From Nocardioides sp. 503 (GTDB lineage Bacteria; Actinomycetota; Actinomycetes; Propionibacteriales; Nocardioidaceae), in assembly GCF_004522095.1 (NCBI RefSeq), contig NZ_SPUI01000006.1, forward strand, positions 1-64,000: a stretch of DNA of 64,000 nt, in the 5' to 3' direction. The position numbers and the translations under genes were made by a program. Below the pieces are notes generated by a model. The model was not told the origin of the DNA and ran no database searches. It was given only the letters and a program-made list of their open reading frames with translations. Position 1 is the stretch's first letter. The number at the start of each line of letters is the position of its first letter. Shown piece by piece: positions 1-9,397 of this stretch.

Positions 1-26
1 CCGCACTTCTCCGCCCCCCCCCCTGC

Positions 27-60
27 GGGGCCCCCCAGCCCAACGCTGGGCGGGGGCCCC
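27..60 (-). terminator. GC-rich hairpin after the E2 gene
   Basis: A 9-bp outer stem (GGGGCCCCC / GGGGGCCCC) continues after a 2-nt bulge into a 5-bp inner stem (GCCCA / TGGGC) with a 4-nt loop. It lies 11 bases beyond the stop codon of the minus-strand E2 gene and probably ends its transcript. There is no clear U-tract, as is common for actinobacterial terminators. Confidence 0.7.
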
Positions 61-70
61 TCTGCGGTGC

Positions 71-1957
71 TCAGACCTCGAACTGGCCCGCCTCGAGGCG
101 CTTCTTGACGTCCTGCAGGAAGCGGCCGGCGTCGGCGCCGTCGACCAGGCGGTGGTCGTAGGTCAGCGCGAGGTAGACCATGTAGCGGACCGCGATCGTC
201 TCGCCGAGGTCGGCGTCGTCGATGACGACCGGACGCTTGACCACCGCACCCGGGCCGAGGATGGCGACCTGGGGCTTGTTGATGATCGGGGTGTCCCACA
301 GGGCCCCGACGCTGCCGAGGTTGGTGATCGTGAACGTGCCGCCGCCCAGCTCGTCCGGGCCGATCTTGTTGGTGCGGGTGCGCTCGGCCACGTCGGCGAT
401 CTTCTTGGCCAGCCCGGCGATCGAGAGGTCGCCGGCGTCCTTGACGACCGGGGTGATGAGCCCCTTCTCGGTGTCCACGGCGAACGCGAGGTTCTCGCGG
501 TCGTAGTAGGTGATCGTCCCCGCGTCGGTGTCGATCGTCGCGTTGAGCTTGGGGTGCTGCTTGAGCGCGTCGATGGCGGCCTTGGCGAAGAACGGCAGGT
601 AGGACAGCTTCACTCCCTCGCGGGCGAGGAAGTCGGCCTTGGACGCGTCGCGCAGGCGGGCGATCCGGGTGACGTCGACCTCGATGACCTGCGTGAGCTG
701 GGCGCCGGAGTGCAGCGAGTCGAGCATCCGCTCGGCGATGATCTTGCGCAGCCGGCTGATCTTCTCGGTCGTGCCACGCAGGGGCGACGGCGTGGTGCTG
801 GGCGCCGACGGCGCGGCCGGAGCCGACGGGGCGGCGGCGGCCGCAGGTGCGGCGGCCGGGGCCTCCTTGGCCTGGGCGGCCGCGTCGAGCACGTCCTGCT
901 TGCGGATGCGCCCACCGACGCCGGTGCCGGTCACCGACGACAGGTCGACGTCGTGCTGGGTGGCGAGCTTGCGCACCAGGGGCGTGACGTAGCCGGAGCT
1001 GTCGGAGGACGGCTTCGCGTCACCCTCGCCGGTGGTCGGCGACTGGGCGCTGGGAGCGGGCGCGGTCTCCTGGGCGGGAGTCGTCTCCTCCTCCAGCTCG
1101 GGCTTGCCCTTCTCCTCGGGCTCCTGCTCGGCCTGCGGCTCCTGCGCGGGTTCGGGCTTCTTCTCGGGCTCGGGCTCCGGCTCGGACTTCTCCTCGGCGA
1201 GCTCGGCCTCCTGCTGCTCCTTCTTGGCGGCCTGCTCCTCGTCCTTGGGCCGCGCCTCCGGCTCGGCCTGGGCGGGAGCGTCGTCGGCGGAGCCGATCAC
1301 GGCCAGCTCGGCGCCGACCTCGACCGTCTCGTCCTCCTCGGCCTTGATCTCCAGCAGCGTGCCGGCGACCGGGGAGGGGATCTCGGTGTCGACCTTGTCG
1401 GTCGAGACCTCCAGCAGCGGCTCGTCGACGGCGACCTCGTCGCCGACCTGCTTGAGCCAGCGCGTCACGGTGCCCTCGGTCACGGACTCGCCCAGCGCGG
1501 GCAGGGTGACCGACGTACCGCCGCCACCGCCGCCACCCGAGCCGCTGTCGGAGGACGCGGCCGGCTGCTCGGGCTCGGGCTCCTCCTCCTGGGCGGGCTC
1601 GGGCTCGGACTTCTCCTCGGCGAGCTCGGCCTCCTGCTGCTCCTTCTTCTCCGCCTGCTCCTCGTCCTTGGGCTGCGCCTCGGGCTCGGCGGACTCGGTG
1701 GCGTCGCCGGCGGACTCGCCCTCGTCACCGATCACGGCCAGGATCGCGCCGACCTCGACCGTGTCGTCCTCCTCGGCCTTGATCTCGAGCAGCGTGCCCG
1801 CGACCGGCGAGGGGATCTCGGTGTCGACCTTGTCGGTGGAGACCTCCAGCAGCGGCTCGTCGACGGCGACGGTGTCACCGACCTGCTTGAGCCAGCGGGT
1901 GACGGTGCCCTCGGTGACGGACTCGCCGAGTGCCGGGAGGTTGACTTCGGTAGCCAT
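71..1957 (-). CDS. sucB: Dihydrolipoamide acyltransferase (E2), actinobacterial two-lipoyl type
   Basis: Predicted E2 core of 2-oxo acid dehydrogenase complexes; it transfers acyl groups from lipoyl-lysine to CoA. The 628-residue product has two nearly identical lipoyl domains (about residues 5-77 and 148-221), each with the lipoylation motif STDKVDT, joined by Glu/Pro/Ala/Lys-rich linkers. A peripheral-subunit-binding domain follows ([10 protein letters not shown], about 335-372) and then the catalytic domain ending in the active-site motif [15 protein letters not shown]. In many actinobacteria this protein (SucB, or DlaT in mycobacteria) serves both pyruvate and 2-oxoglutarate dehydrogenases, so the acyl specificity is not settled here. 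The ATG is followed 30 bases upstream by the E3 gene's stop, so the two are probably cotranscribed. The linker after each lipoyl domain is also duplicated, pointing to recent internal duplication. Confidence 0.93.
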   Translation of the reverse strand: MATEVNLPALGESVTEGTVTRWLKQVGDTVAVDEPLLEVSTDKVDTEIPSPVAGTLLEIKAEEDDTVEVGAILAVIGDEGESAGDATESAEPEAQPKDEEQAEKKEQQEAELAEEKSEPEPAQEEEPEPEQPAASSDSGSGGGGGGGTSVTLPALGESVTEGTVTRWLKQVGDEVAVDEPLLEVSTDKVDTEIPSPVAGTLLEIKAEEDETVEVGAELAVIGSADDAPAQAEPEARPKDEEQAAKKEQQEAELAEEKSEPEPEPEKKPEPAQEPQAEQEPEEKGKPELEEETTPAQETAPAPSAQSPTTGEGDAKPSSDSSGYVTPLVRKLATQHDVDLSSVTGTGVGGRIRKQDVLDAAAQAKEAPAAAPAAAAAPSAPAAPSAPSTTPSPLRGTTEKISRLRKIIAERMLDSLHSGAQLTQVIEVDVTRIARLRDASKADFLAREGVKLSYLPFFAKAAIDALKQHPKLNATIDTDAGTITYYDRENLAFAVDTEKGLITPVVKDAGDLSIAGLAKKIADVAERTRTNKIGPDELGGGTFTITNLGSVGALWDTPIINKPQVAILGPGAVVKRPVVIDDADLGETIAVRYMVYLALTYDHRLVDGADAGRFLQDVKKRLEAGQFEV

Positions 1958-1987
1958 GGAGTTCCTTCGTGAGCTCGTGGTGGGGGA

Positions 1988-3367
1988 TCAGGAGTGGGCG
2001 TGCAGGGGCTTGCCGGCGAGGGCGAGGTGCGCCTCTCCGAGAGCCTCGTTCTGGGTGGGGTGGGCGTGCACCAGCGGCGCGACGTCCTCGGCGTGGGCCT
2101 CCCAGCTGTAGATCAGCTGGGCCTCGCCGATGAGCTCGCCGACGCGGTCGCCGACGAGGTGGACGCCCACGACGGGGCCGTCCTTCTGGCGGATGAGCTT
2201 GACGAAGCCCTGCGTCTTGAGGATCTGGCTCTTGCCGTTGCCGCCCAGGTCGTAGGTCAGCGTCTCGATGCCGTCGGCGCCGTACTTGTCGGCGGCCGCG
2301 GCCTCGCCGAGCCCGACGGAGGCGATCTCGGGGTGGCTGTAGGTCACGCGCGGGATGCCGAGCTCGTCGATGGGCTGCGGGTCGAGGCCGGCGATGTCCT
2401 CGGCCACGAAGATCCCCTGCTGGAAGCCGCGGTGGGCCAGCTGGAGGCCGGGCACGATGTCGCCGACGGCGTAGACGCCCTCGACGTTGGTGCGGCAGCG
2501 CTCGTCGGCGAGGACGAAGCCGCGGTCCATCGCGACCCCGAGCTCCTCGTAGCCGAGGCCCGACGTGCTGGGGCCGCGGCCGACCGCGACGAGCAGCAGC
2601 TCGGCCTCGATGACGTCGCCGCCCTCGACGGTCACGGCGACGCCGTCGTCGGTGGTCTTGACGCTCTGGAACGGCGTGCCGGTGCGGAAGGCGATCTTGC
2701 GCTTGCGGAAGGCCCGCTCGAGGGCCTTGGAGGACGCCTCGTCCTCCGCCGCGACGAGCCGGGGGAGGGCCTCGATGATCGTGACCTCGGCGCCGAAGCT
2801 CTTCCAGACGCTCGCGAACTCGCAGCCGATGACGCCGCCGCCGAGCACGATCACGGAGGCCGGCACCTGCTCGAGGCGCAGGGCGTGCTCGGAGGAGATG
2901 ACCCGCTCGCCGTCGATGTCCAGGCCGGGCAGGGACTTGGAGTAGGACCCGGACGCCAGCACCAGGTGCTTGCCCGTGACGACGCGGTCGCCGACCGTGA
3001 CCTGCCTGTCGCCGCTGACGCGCCCCTCGCCCTCGATGACGGTGATGCCGCGCGAGGAGATCAGACCGGTCAGGCCCTTGAAGAGCCGGGAGACGACGCC
3101 GTCCTTGTAGGAGTTGACCCCGACCATGTCGATGCCCTCGAGCGTGGCCTTGACGCCGAACTGCTCGGACTCGCGAGCGGAGTCGGCCACCTCGGCGGCG
3201 TGGAGCAGGGCCTTGGTGGGGATGCAGCCGACGTGCAGGCAGGTGCCGCCGAGCTTGCCCTTCTCGACCAGGCCGACGCTGAGGCCGAGCTGGGAGGCGC
3301 GCAGCGCGCAGGCGTAGCCGCCCGATCCCGCCCCGAGGATGAGAACGTCGAAGTCCGCCTGAGTCAC
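1988..3367 (-). CDS. lpdA: Dihydrolipoyl dehydrogenase (E3)
   Basis: FAD-dependent E3 that reoxidises dihydrolipoamide on E2 with NAD+. The 459-residue product starts with the FAD-binding fingerprint GAGSGGYACALRA, followed by the redox disulfide motif GGTCLHVGCIPTK (Cys43 and Cys48 from this start). The NAD-binding motif VLGGGVIGCEFA and the C-terminal His-Glu pair in HAHPTQNEALGEA are intact. I chose the GTG at 3367 rather than the upstream ATG at 3427: it has a GGAGGG ribosome-binding site 6 bases away and the flavin fold begins at once, while the extra 20 residues upstream look non-coding. It sits directly upstream of the E2 gene on the same strand, so the two form an E3-E2 unit. Confidence 0.95.
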   Translation of the reverse strand: MTQADFDVLILGAGSGGYACALRASQLGLSVGLVEKGKLGGTCLHVGCIPTKALLHAAEVADSARESEQFGVKATLEGIDMVGVNSYKDGVVSRLFKGLTGLISSRGITVIEGEGRVSGDRQVTVGDRVVTGKHLVLASGSYSKSLPGLDIDGERVISSEHALRLEQVPASVIVLGGGVIGCEFASVWKSFGAEVTIIEALPRLVAAEDEASSKALERAFRKRKIAFRTGTPFQSVKTTDDGVAVTVEGGDVIEAELLLVAVGRGPSTSGLGYEELGVAMDRGFVLADERCRTNVEGVYAVGDIVPGLQLAHRGFQQGIFVAEDIAGLDPQPIDELGIPRVTYSHPEIASVGLGEAAAADKYGADGIETLTYDLGGNGKSQILKTQGFVKLIRQKDGPVVGVHLVGDRVGELIGEAQLIYSWEAHAEDVAPLVHAHPTQNEALGEAHLALAGKPLHAHS

Positions 3368-3505
3368 GCCAGTCCCTCCGCTGAAGATGTCGCCCCATCC
3401 TTGCACTTCTGGCCGGGGCCACAACACCGGCCTCGTGGCCCGGGCGGCGCGTCCGACAATCGCGTCCTGCGCACAGGATCACCGACGGGAGGGCAGACTG
3501 GCCCC

Positions 3506-3883
3506 ATGGGTTTTCTGGACCGCTTCCGGCGGGGGACGGGCACGCGCATGCGCCGGCCCGGCAAGGACGCCGCCCGCACGGGCTCCACGACGGTGCGTGC
3601 CTCCGACAAGGTCGACGAGCAGCACCTGCACGAGTTCGTCGGCAACCGACGCGGTGTCGAGGGCTTCGTCGAGCCGCGCACGGCGGTCAGCGACGTCACG
3701 CTGCTGCTGGTCGCCCACGACGGTGAGTGGACCCGTCGCCGGGTCCCGTCGGTGCAGTGGGCCCACGACTTCGCCAACCGGCACCAGGTGCCGTCGTACG
3801 ACGCCGCGGTGGTCGGCATCCCCCAGCGGATGCGCGACTACAACAGCCGCCAGAAGCAGCTGCGCAAGGAGCGCGGGCTGTAG
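3506..3883 (+). CDS. Small conserved protein of unknown function
   Basis: Encodes 125 residues, basic at both ends (start MGFLDRFRRGTGTRMRRPGK; end RDYNSRQKQLRKERGL) with a more ordered middle containing LLLVAHDGEWTRRRVPS. There is no signal peptide or membrane segment. The upstream ORF extension is only the antisense of lpdA, so the ATG at 3506 is chosen; a hexamer CAGACT lies 6 nt upstream, compatible with a leaderless transcript. Similar short proteins are common beside lpd in actinobacteria, as far as I recall, but I do not know a function. It is divergent from lpdA and convergent with pepA. Confidence 0.75.
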   Translation: MGFLDRFRRGTGTRMRRPGKDAARTGSTTVRASDKVDEQHLHEFVGNRRGVEGFVEPRTAVSDVTLLLVAHDGEWTRRRVPSVQWAHDFANRHQVPSYDAAVVGIPQRMRDYNSRQKQLRKERGL

Positions 3884-3900
3884 GTCGACCTCGTCCTCAC

Positions 3901-3938
3901 GGGTGGCGAGACAGGCGCTGGCGCGCTTTCCTCAGCCC
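3901..3938. repeat. SMALL-REP copy (degenerate)
   Basis: A degenerate copy of the ~38-bp palindromic repeat seen elsewhere in the window. It keeps the GAGACAGGCGCT core and the CTTTCCTCAGCC end. It lies in the convergent gap between the 3506 gene and pepA, with orientation opposite to the copy at 16023. Confidence 0.7.
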
Positions 3939-3948
3939 TCGGGTCGGG

Positions 3949-5451
3949 TCAGCGCTCGGAGAGCGCCCGGGCGTAGTCGACGAGGGTGGTGACGCCCCAC
4001 CCGGTGCCGCCGGAGGTGACGTGGCCGCGGGGACCGCCGGAGTTGAAGGCGGTGCCGGCGATGTCGAGGTGGGCCCAGGGCAGGTCGGCGGTGAACTCGC
4101 GCAGGAACGTGCCGGCGAAGAGCCCGCCGCCCCAGCGCACCCAGTCGTGCTGGGACAGGTCGGCGATCTTGCTGGCGCGGACCCGCTCGACCATCCCGTC
4201 GGGGAACGGCATGGGCCAGTGGTCCTCGCCGGCGACCTCGGAGGCCGCGATGACGTCGCGCACGATGTCGTCGCTGCCCATGACGCCGGCGACGCGGTCA
4301 CCGAGGGCCAGGACCATGTGGCCGGTCAGGGTGGCGACGTCGAGCATGATGTCGGGCTTCACCTCGGTCGCGCGCACCAGCGCGTCGGCCAGGACCAGGC
4401 GCCCCTCGGCGTCGGTGTTGAGCACCTCGACGGTCGTGCCGCCGTACTGGGTGATGACGTCGCCCGGGCGCATGGAGGTGCCGGAGACCATGTTCTCGGC
4501 CATCGCGGCGAACGTGCTGACCTTGATCGGCAGGCCGAGCGCGGCGATCGCGTACGTCGCCTGGATGACCGCCGCGGCGCCGGACATGTCGCTCTTCATC
4601 TCGTGCATGCTCTGCGCCGGCTTGATGGTGAGGCCGCCGGAGTCGAAGGTGATGCCCTTGCCGACGAGGGCGAGGTGGCACACCGGCTTCTTGGGGGAGT
4701 AGGTGAGCTCGACCAGGCGCGGCGGGGCGTCCGAGCCCTGCCCGACGCCGAGGATGCCGCCGCAGCCCAGCTCGGCCAGCCGCTTCTCGTCGAGCACCGT
4801 GACGCTCACCTTGGGGGCGCCGCGGCCCTTGCCCCACTCCTTGCCGGACGCGACGGCGGCGTCGGCGAAGGCGGGCGGGGTGAGGTCGCCGGGAGGGGTG
4901 TTGACCCAGTCGCGCGTCTGCACGACCGCGCGGACGACGACCTGGGCCTCCTCGAAGGCCGTGACCGTCTCCTTGCGACGAGCGTTGGACGTGAGGAGCA
5001 CGACGTCGCCGGGGGCGTCGTCCTCGGTCTGCTTCTTGTACGTCGTGAAGGTGTAGGCGCCCAGCTGGTAGCCCTCGGTGACGGCGCGGACGAGCACCGG
5101 GGAGTCGGCGGGCAGCGCGAGCGCCACCGTGGCGGCGTTGCTGACCGCGCGTGCGGCGCCGCCGGCGGCCCGGCGCACGGAGTCGGCGGTGGCGGCGTCG
5201 CCCAGGCCGGCGAGGAGCAGCACGGGGGCGGAGATCGCGCCGCCGGTGGGCAGCTTGACCAGCTCGCCGGCCTTGCCCTTCACGCCGAGGGTGGCCAGCA
5301 GCGGCGCGAGCTTGCGGCCGTAGGCCTTGGCGACGTCCTCGCCGCCGGGCGCCAGCTGGGGGCCCTTGGCGGAGGACAGGACGCCCACCACCACCACGTC
5401 GGCTCGGGACTTGGCGGGACTGGCGCTGCGCAGCGTGTAGGACGTGGTCAC
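3949..5451 (-). CDS. pepA: Leucyl aminopeptidase, M17 family
   Basis: Cytosolic metallo-aminopeptidase releasing N-terminal residues during peptide turnover. The 500-residue length is normal for M17. The family signature NTDAEGRLVLADAL is intact, as are the metal and substrate residues in LALVGKGITFDSGGL and MKSDMSGAAAV. The N-terminal third is the usual variable macro-like domain. The start MTTSYTLRSASPAK has no better alternative. It stands alone on the minus strand between convergent and divergent neighbours; a pepA next to gcvT and the E2 gene is a conserved actinobacterial arrangement. Confidence 0.95.
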   Translation of the reverse strand: MTTSYTLRSASPAKSRADVVVVGVLSSAKGPQLAPGGEDVAKAYGRKLAPLLATLGVKGKAGELVKLPTGGAISAPVLLLAGLGDAATADSVRRAAGGAARAVSNAATVALALPADSPVLVRAVTEGYQLGAYTFTTYKKQTEDDAPGDVVLLTSNARRKETVTAFEEAQVVVRAVVQTRDWVNTPPGDLTPPAFADAAVASGKEWGKGRGAPKVSVTVLDEKRLAELGCGGILGVGQGSDAPPRLVELTYSPKKPVCHLALVGKGITFDSGGLTIKPAQSMHEMKSDMSGAAAVIQATYAIAALGLPIKVSTFAAMAENMVSGTSMRPGDVITQYGGTTVEVLNTDAEGRLVLADALVRATEVKPDIMLDVATLTGHMVLALGDRVAGVMGSDDIVRDVIAASEVAGEDHWPMPFPDGMVERVRASKIADLSQHDWVRWGGGLFAGTFLREFTADLPWAHLDIAGTAFNSGGPRGHVTSGGTGWGVTTLVDYARALSER

Positions 5452-5514
5452 CGAGGCAGACTAACCGGCGCGCGGTGGCGCCCTGCCCCGCCGGGGCGGC
5501 CTCTGGCGCTGAGG

Positions 5515-5520
5515 TAGGTT
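5515..5520 (+). promoter_or_regulatory. -10-like hexamer for leaderless gcvT
   Basis: TAGGTT ends 6 nt before the gcvT ATG with no ribosome-binding site between them. The spacing is what a transcript beginning at the start codon would need. The same layout precedes thyA, ftsK, glyA and others in this window. Confidence 0.5.
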
Positions 5521-5526
5521 CGCGCC

Positions 5527-6633
5527 ATGGCCGAGGAACTGCTGCACTCCCCGCTCCACGACCGCCACGTCGCCCTCGGGGCGAAGTTCGCCGAGTTCGG
5601 CGGCTGGTCGATGCCGTTGGAGTACTCCTCCGGCGTCGTCAAGGAGCACACCGCGGTGCGCACCTCGGTGGGCATCTTCGACGTCAGCCACCTCGGCAAG
5701 GCGATGGTGAGCGGGCCCGGCGCCGCGGCCTACGTCAACCGCACCCTGTCCAACGACCTCGCCAAGATCGGGCCGGGCCAGGCGCAGTACACGCTGTGCT
5801 GCGACGACGCCACCGGTGGCGTGGTCGACGACCTGATCGCTTACTACCGCGACGACGAGCACGTGCTGCTGGTGCCCAACGCCGCCAACACCGCCGAGGT
5901 CGTACGTCGCCTGGCCGCCGAGGCCCCCGACGGCGTGGTCGTGGCCGACCACCACCGCGACTTCGTCGTGCTCGCGGTCCAGGGCACGAGGTCCGACGAG
6001 GTGCTCGCAGCCGTGGGCCTGCCGGTGGGCCACGACTACATGAGCTTCACCGAGGCGGAGTTCGAGGGCGTGGCGGTGGTCGTCTGCCGCACCGGCTACA
6101 CCGGCGAGCGCGGCTACGAGCTGATCGCCGACAACTCCGTCGCCGAGCCCCTCTGGGACGCCCTGCTCGCGGCCGGCGCGGCGCACGGCATGCTCGCCTG
6201 CGGCCTGGGCGCGCGCGACACGCTGCGCACCGAGATGGGCTACCCGCTCCACGGCCAGGAGATCTCCCTCGACGTCACCCCCAACGAGGCGCGCCTCGGC
6301 TGGGCGGTCGGCTGGAAGAAGGAGGCCTTCTGGGGTCGCGACGTGCTGCTGGCCGAGAAGGCCGCCGGCCCCAAGCGCACCCTGCGCGGCCTGGTCTCCA
6401 CCGGACGCGCGATCCCGCGCCCCCACATGCTGGTCAGCCTCACCGCCGACGTGATGCTCGGCGAGATCACCTCCGGCACGTTCTCGCCCACGCTGAAGAA
6501 GGGCATCGGGCTGGCCCTGCTGCCCTCGGAGATCCACCCGGAGGCCGAGGTCGGCGTCGACGTGCGCGGTCGCCGCGAGATCTTCCAGCTGACCAAGCCG
6601 CCCTTCGTCGACACCTCGGTGAGGGAGTCATGA
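5527..6633 (+). CDS. gcvT: Aminomethyltransferase (glycine cleavage T protein)
   Basis: T protein of the glycine cleavage system: it moves the methylene group from aminomethylated H protein to tetrahydrofolate, releasing ammonia. The 368 residues include the N-terminal [20 protein letters not shown], the folate-site segment [16 protein letters not shown], and [18 protein letters not shown]. Length and domain order are normal. No glycine riboswitch can be recognised in the 75 bases upstream. The stop overlaps the next ATG (ATGA). gcvP and gcvH are not in the window. Confidence 0.95.
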   Translation: MAEELLHSPLHDRHVALGAKFAEFGGWSMPLEYSSGVVKEHTAVRTSVGIFDVSHLGKAMVSGPGAAAYVNRTLSNDLAKIGPGQAQYTLCCDDATGGVVDDLIAYYRDDEHVLLVPNAANTAEVVRRLAAEAPDGVVVADHHRDFVVLAVQGTRSDEVLAAVGLPVGHDYMSFTEAEFEGVAVVVCRTGYTGERGYELIADNSVAEPLWDALLAAGAAHGMLACGLGARDTLRTEMGYPLHGQEISLDVTPNEARLGWAVGWKKEAFWGRDVLLAEKAAGPKRTLRGLVSTGRAIPRPHMLVSLTADVMLGEITSGTFSPTLKKGIGLALLPSEIHPEAEVGVDVRGRREIFQLTKPPFVDTSVRES

Positions 6634-6887
6634 GCCTGCCCGACCAGCCGTCCACCTTCCGGCAGCCGACGCCGGCGGAGCGTCCCTGGACCTGGCGGTT
6701 GGAGAACGCCGCCGGCGAGGTCGTGACGGTCTCCGGCGAGCACGCCGACCAGCGCTTCGCCAGCCAGGCCGACGCGGAGTCCTGGGTCGGCGAGATCTGG
6801 TCCGAGCTCGCCGCCGAGGGCGTCGACGCCGTGACCCTCTTCGAGCACGACCGCCAGGTCTACGGGCCGATGTCGCTGCACGCATAG
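6630..6887 (+). CDS. Small protein coupled to gcvT
   Basis: An 85-residue soluble protein beginning [20 protein letters not shown]; its ATG overlaps the gcvT stop (ATGA), so translation is probably coupled. The core ([13 protein letters not shown], then [19 protein letters not shown] and a C-terminal [14 protein letters not shown]) is compact and rich in Glu and Trp, with no membrane or secretion signal. I cannot assign a function; small proteins of this type behind gcvT are seen in other actinobacteria. Confidence 0.75.
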   Translation: MSLPDQPSTFRQPTPAERPWTWRLENAAGEVVTVSGEHADQRFASQADAESWVGEIWSELAAEGVDAVTLFEHDRQVYGPMSLHA

Positions 6888-7036
6888 CCATGCCCCACGG
6901 CGCCCGGCTCGTCGCCCCGGTGGCGATCCGTTGCGGCGGCGGCTCCGAACACCTCGGTGACAGGGTGGCCCGTGGACGGGACACCGCCAAGCTGACGGCC
7001 CACGTCGTCGCGCGAGGGACCGAGGGGCGGTAGCGG

Positions 7037-8539
7037 ATGCGCGACGACGGCGACCTCGCGGCGTACGCCGCCGCCCGGTGGCCGTCGATGATGCGCACCC
7101 TGGTGCTGCTGGGGGTCGCGCCGCACCGTGCGCCGTACGTCGGGCAGGGGGCGGTGGCGCGCCTGCGCGACGACTGGCGGCACCGCGACGAGCTGGGCGA
7201 CCTCGACACCCACGCCTTCCGGGTGCTGCTCGACGCATGGCGTCGTGACGCCGCCGAGACGCAGGCCGCTGCCGTCGAGGCGGCCCCGGACCTGGTGCCG
7301 GACGACCCCGATTGGCCGGCCCTGCGGCGCCTGCTGGACGACCTGCCTGCCCAGGAGCGAGCGGCCGCCGTGCTGGGGGCGGCGACCGACCTGTCCGAGG
7401 ACCAGGTGGAGGCGGTGCTGGGCTCGGCCACCCGGGGCCCGCACGACCTCCACGAGCGGCTGGTGCGGGCGGCGTCCGCGGTGCCGCTGCCGGGCTTCTC
7501 CTACGACGACGTCGTCGCCCGGCACCTGGCCGAGCGACGTGAGGGACGGGCCCGCACGGCACGCCGGGCCGCGGTGGTCGCCCTGGTGGTCGCCGTCGTG
7601 GCCGGCGGCTGGACGTGGTGGGCCAACCGGCCCGGTCCGGCGCCGGCCCTGCCCGACGTGGCGGTGCAGCAGCGCGACAACCCGGCCCCCGTCGGCTGGT
7701 ACTACGACGGCACGCTCCGCCTCGACGTGGTCGCCCTGGGCATCGACGACCTGCAGAGCGTCGTGCGGGTGCCGCGCGGGGCGGTCTACGCTGACGGCGC
7801 GGGGGAGGTCGTCATCGTCGACAGCGACGGCCACCGCACCCGGCTCGGCAAGCAGGCGTCCGACGGCGCCTTCGCGGCCTCCGCCCAGGACGGCCTGGTC
7901 GCGTGGGTCGACGTCACCGGGGACCCCGAGCTCCGGGTCTACGACCTCGCCGAAGGCAAGCGGGTCGCGAGCGCGTCGGTCGCGAAGGGGACGCGGGTGC
8001 TCGCGATCGACGACGGGCGCGTCTACGTCGCCGGGTCCGACGGCGCCTTCGTCCTCGAGTGGGAGGGCGGGAGCTGGAGCGTCCTCGCCCGGGTCAGTCC
8101 CGACGGGCTGCTCGACGTCGCTGGCTACGCCGCGGCCTACCAGTCCGACCCGCAGACCGTCGACGTGGTGCACCTGCAGTCCGCGCTCGGTGTCAGCGTG
8201 CCGGGGACCGGAGCCCAGCTGGCACCCGACGGTGCCCACGTGCTGACGCGCCGCGGCGGCCCGGACGGACCGGTGCGGATCTACAACGCGTTCACGGGGG
8301 AGCCCGTCGACACCGGCCTGGCCCCCAGCGCCGAGGTGTACGCCGCCAGGCTCGACGGCGGCGCCCTGGCGACGTACGTCGTGGAGCTCGCGCAGGCCGA
8401 CCCCGTCGACGGCCCGCGGCTGTCCAACTCCGGCAGCCTGCAGCTCGTGACCTGCGCTCTCGGGCGGGCCGGGAGGGCGAGCACCTGCACCGTGCACCTG
8501 ACCCTCCCGGCAAGCACCTCCTGGGTGCTGGAGCAGTAG
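7037..8539 (+). CDS. Membrane protein: degenerate sigma-like N-terminus, TM helix, beta-propeller-like outside domain
   Basis: A 500-residue product in three parts. Residues 1-~150 resemble a worn SigE-type ECF sigma factor: LAAYAAARWPSMMRTLVLLG matches the usual region-2 opening, and LRRLLDDLPAQERAAAVL matches the start of region 4, but the core and DNA-binding helices are eroded. A single hydrophobic helix follows at about 176-197 (VVALVVAVVAGGWTWW). The rest (~205-500) is Gly/Asp/Val-rich with repeated short strands such as DGRVYVAGSDGAFVLEW, as in WD/YVTN-like propellers, and is probably extracytoplasmic. Function is unknown. The ATG at 7037 has no strong ribosome-binding site. Residue-level homology to sigma factors is my inference from pattern. 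Confidence 0.65.
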   Translation: MRDDGDLAAYAAARWPSMMRTLVLLGVAPHRAPYVGQGAVARLRDDWRHRDELGDLDTHAFRVLLDAWRRDAAETQAAAVEAAPDLVPDDPDWPALRRLLDDLPAQERAAAVLGAATDLSEDQVEAVLGSATRGPHDLHERLVRAASAVPLPGFSYDDVVARHLAERREGRARTARRAAVVALVVAVVAGGWTWWANRPGPAPALPDVAVQQRDNPAPVGWYYDGTLRLDVVALGIDDLQSVVRVPRGAVYADGAGEVVIVDSDGHRTRLGKQASDGAFAASAQDGLVAWVDVTGDPELRVYDLAEGKRVASASVAKGTRVLAIDDGRVYVAGSDGAFVLEWEGGSWSVLARVSPDGLLDVAGYAAAYQSDPQTVDVVHLQSALGVSVPGTGAQLAPDGAHVLTRRGGPDGPVRIYNAFTGEPVDTGLAPSAEVYAARLDGGALATYVVELAQADPVDGPRLSNSGSLQLVTCALGRAGRASTCTVHLTLPASTSWVLEQ

Positions 8540-8549
8540 CGTCGGCGCC

Positions 8550-9371
8550 ATGCGCGCGTTCCGCCAGGTCGACGTCTTCTCCGCCGAGCCGCTGCTGGGC
8601 AACCCGGTCGCGGTCGTCCACGACGCCGACGGACTCGACGACGAGCAGATGGCGCGCTTCGCGCGCTGGACCAACCTGTCGGAGACGACGTTCCTGCTGC
8701 GCCCCACCGCCCCTTCCGCCGACTACCGGTTGCGGATCTTCACGCCGGGTCGCGAGCTGCCGTTCGCGGGGCACCCCACGCTCGGCAGCGCCCACGCCTG
8801 GATCGAGGCCGGCGGGACGCCCCACGAGGCGGACCGGGTGGTGCAGGAGTGCGGCGCCGGCCTGGTGCAGGTGCGGCGCGGCGAGCGGCTGGCGTTCGAG
8901 GCGCCGCCGCTGACCCGGTCGGGGCCGGTGGCCGCCGAGGACCTGGCGCGGGTCGCCGCCGCGCTCCGCATCCCCGAGGCCGACATCGTGGACGCGGCCT
9001 GGGTCGACAACGGACCGGGCTGGGTGGGCGTGCTGCTCGCCGACGCCGCCGCGGTGCTGGCGTGCCGGCCCGACCTCGCGGCGTTCGACGGACTGAAGAT
9101 CGGGGTGGTCGGCAGCCACCCCGACGGCGACGTCGCCGTGGAGGTGCGTGCCTTCTGCCCGGGCCTGGGCGTGCCCGAGGACCCGGTGACGGGGAGCCTC
9201 AACGCCGGGCTCGCGCAGTGGCTGTCCGGCGACCGGCTGCCGGCGGCCTACGTCGCCTCCCAGGGGACCGTGGTCGGAAGGAGGGGGCGGGTCCACGTGA
9301 CCACCGAGGGCGGTGCGGTCTGGGTGGGCGGCGACACCCTCACGACCGTCACCGGGACGGTCCGGATCTGA
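8550..9371 (+). CDS. PhzF family isomerase/epimerase-like protein
   Basis: A 273-residue member of the PhzF family (diaminopimelate-epimerase fold). It opens with FRQVDVFSAEPLLGNPVAVV, has the conserved acidic residue in TNLSETTFLL, and carries the two half-domain motifs FAGHPTLGSAHAW and EDPVTGSLNAGLAQWL. The phenazine enzyme isomerises a dihydro-hydroxyanthranilate, but most family members have unknown substrates and no phenazine genes lie nearby, so no symbol is given. The ATG lies 7 nt after TAGCGT, a hexamer overlapping the stop codon of the previous gene. Confidence 0.88.
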   Translation: MRAFRQVDVFSAEPLLGNPVAVVHDADGLDDEQMARFARWTNLSETTFLLRPTAPSADYRLRIFTPGRELPFAGHPTLGSAHAWIEAGGTPHEADRVVQECGAGLVQVRRGERLAFEAPPLTRSGPVAAEDLARVAAALRIPEADIVDAAWVDNGPGWVGVLLADAAAVLACRPDLAAFDGLKIGVVGSHPDGDVAVEVRAFCPGLGVPEDPVTGSLNAGLAQWLSGDRLPAAYVASQGTVVGRRGRVHVTTEGGAVWVGGDTLTTVTGTVRI

Positions 9372-9397
9372 GGGGCGCCGGGCGGTAGGTTGGGGGC

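Noticed and set aside
5452..5526. Glycine riboswitch before gcvT
   Set aside because: Only 75 bases are available and the gene appears leaderless; no conserved riboswitch core is visible.
8550..9371. Phenazine biosynthesis locus
   Set aside because: Only a PhzF-family gene is present; none of the other phenazine genes are nearby, and PhzF relatives are common in non-producers.
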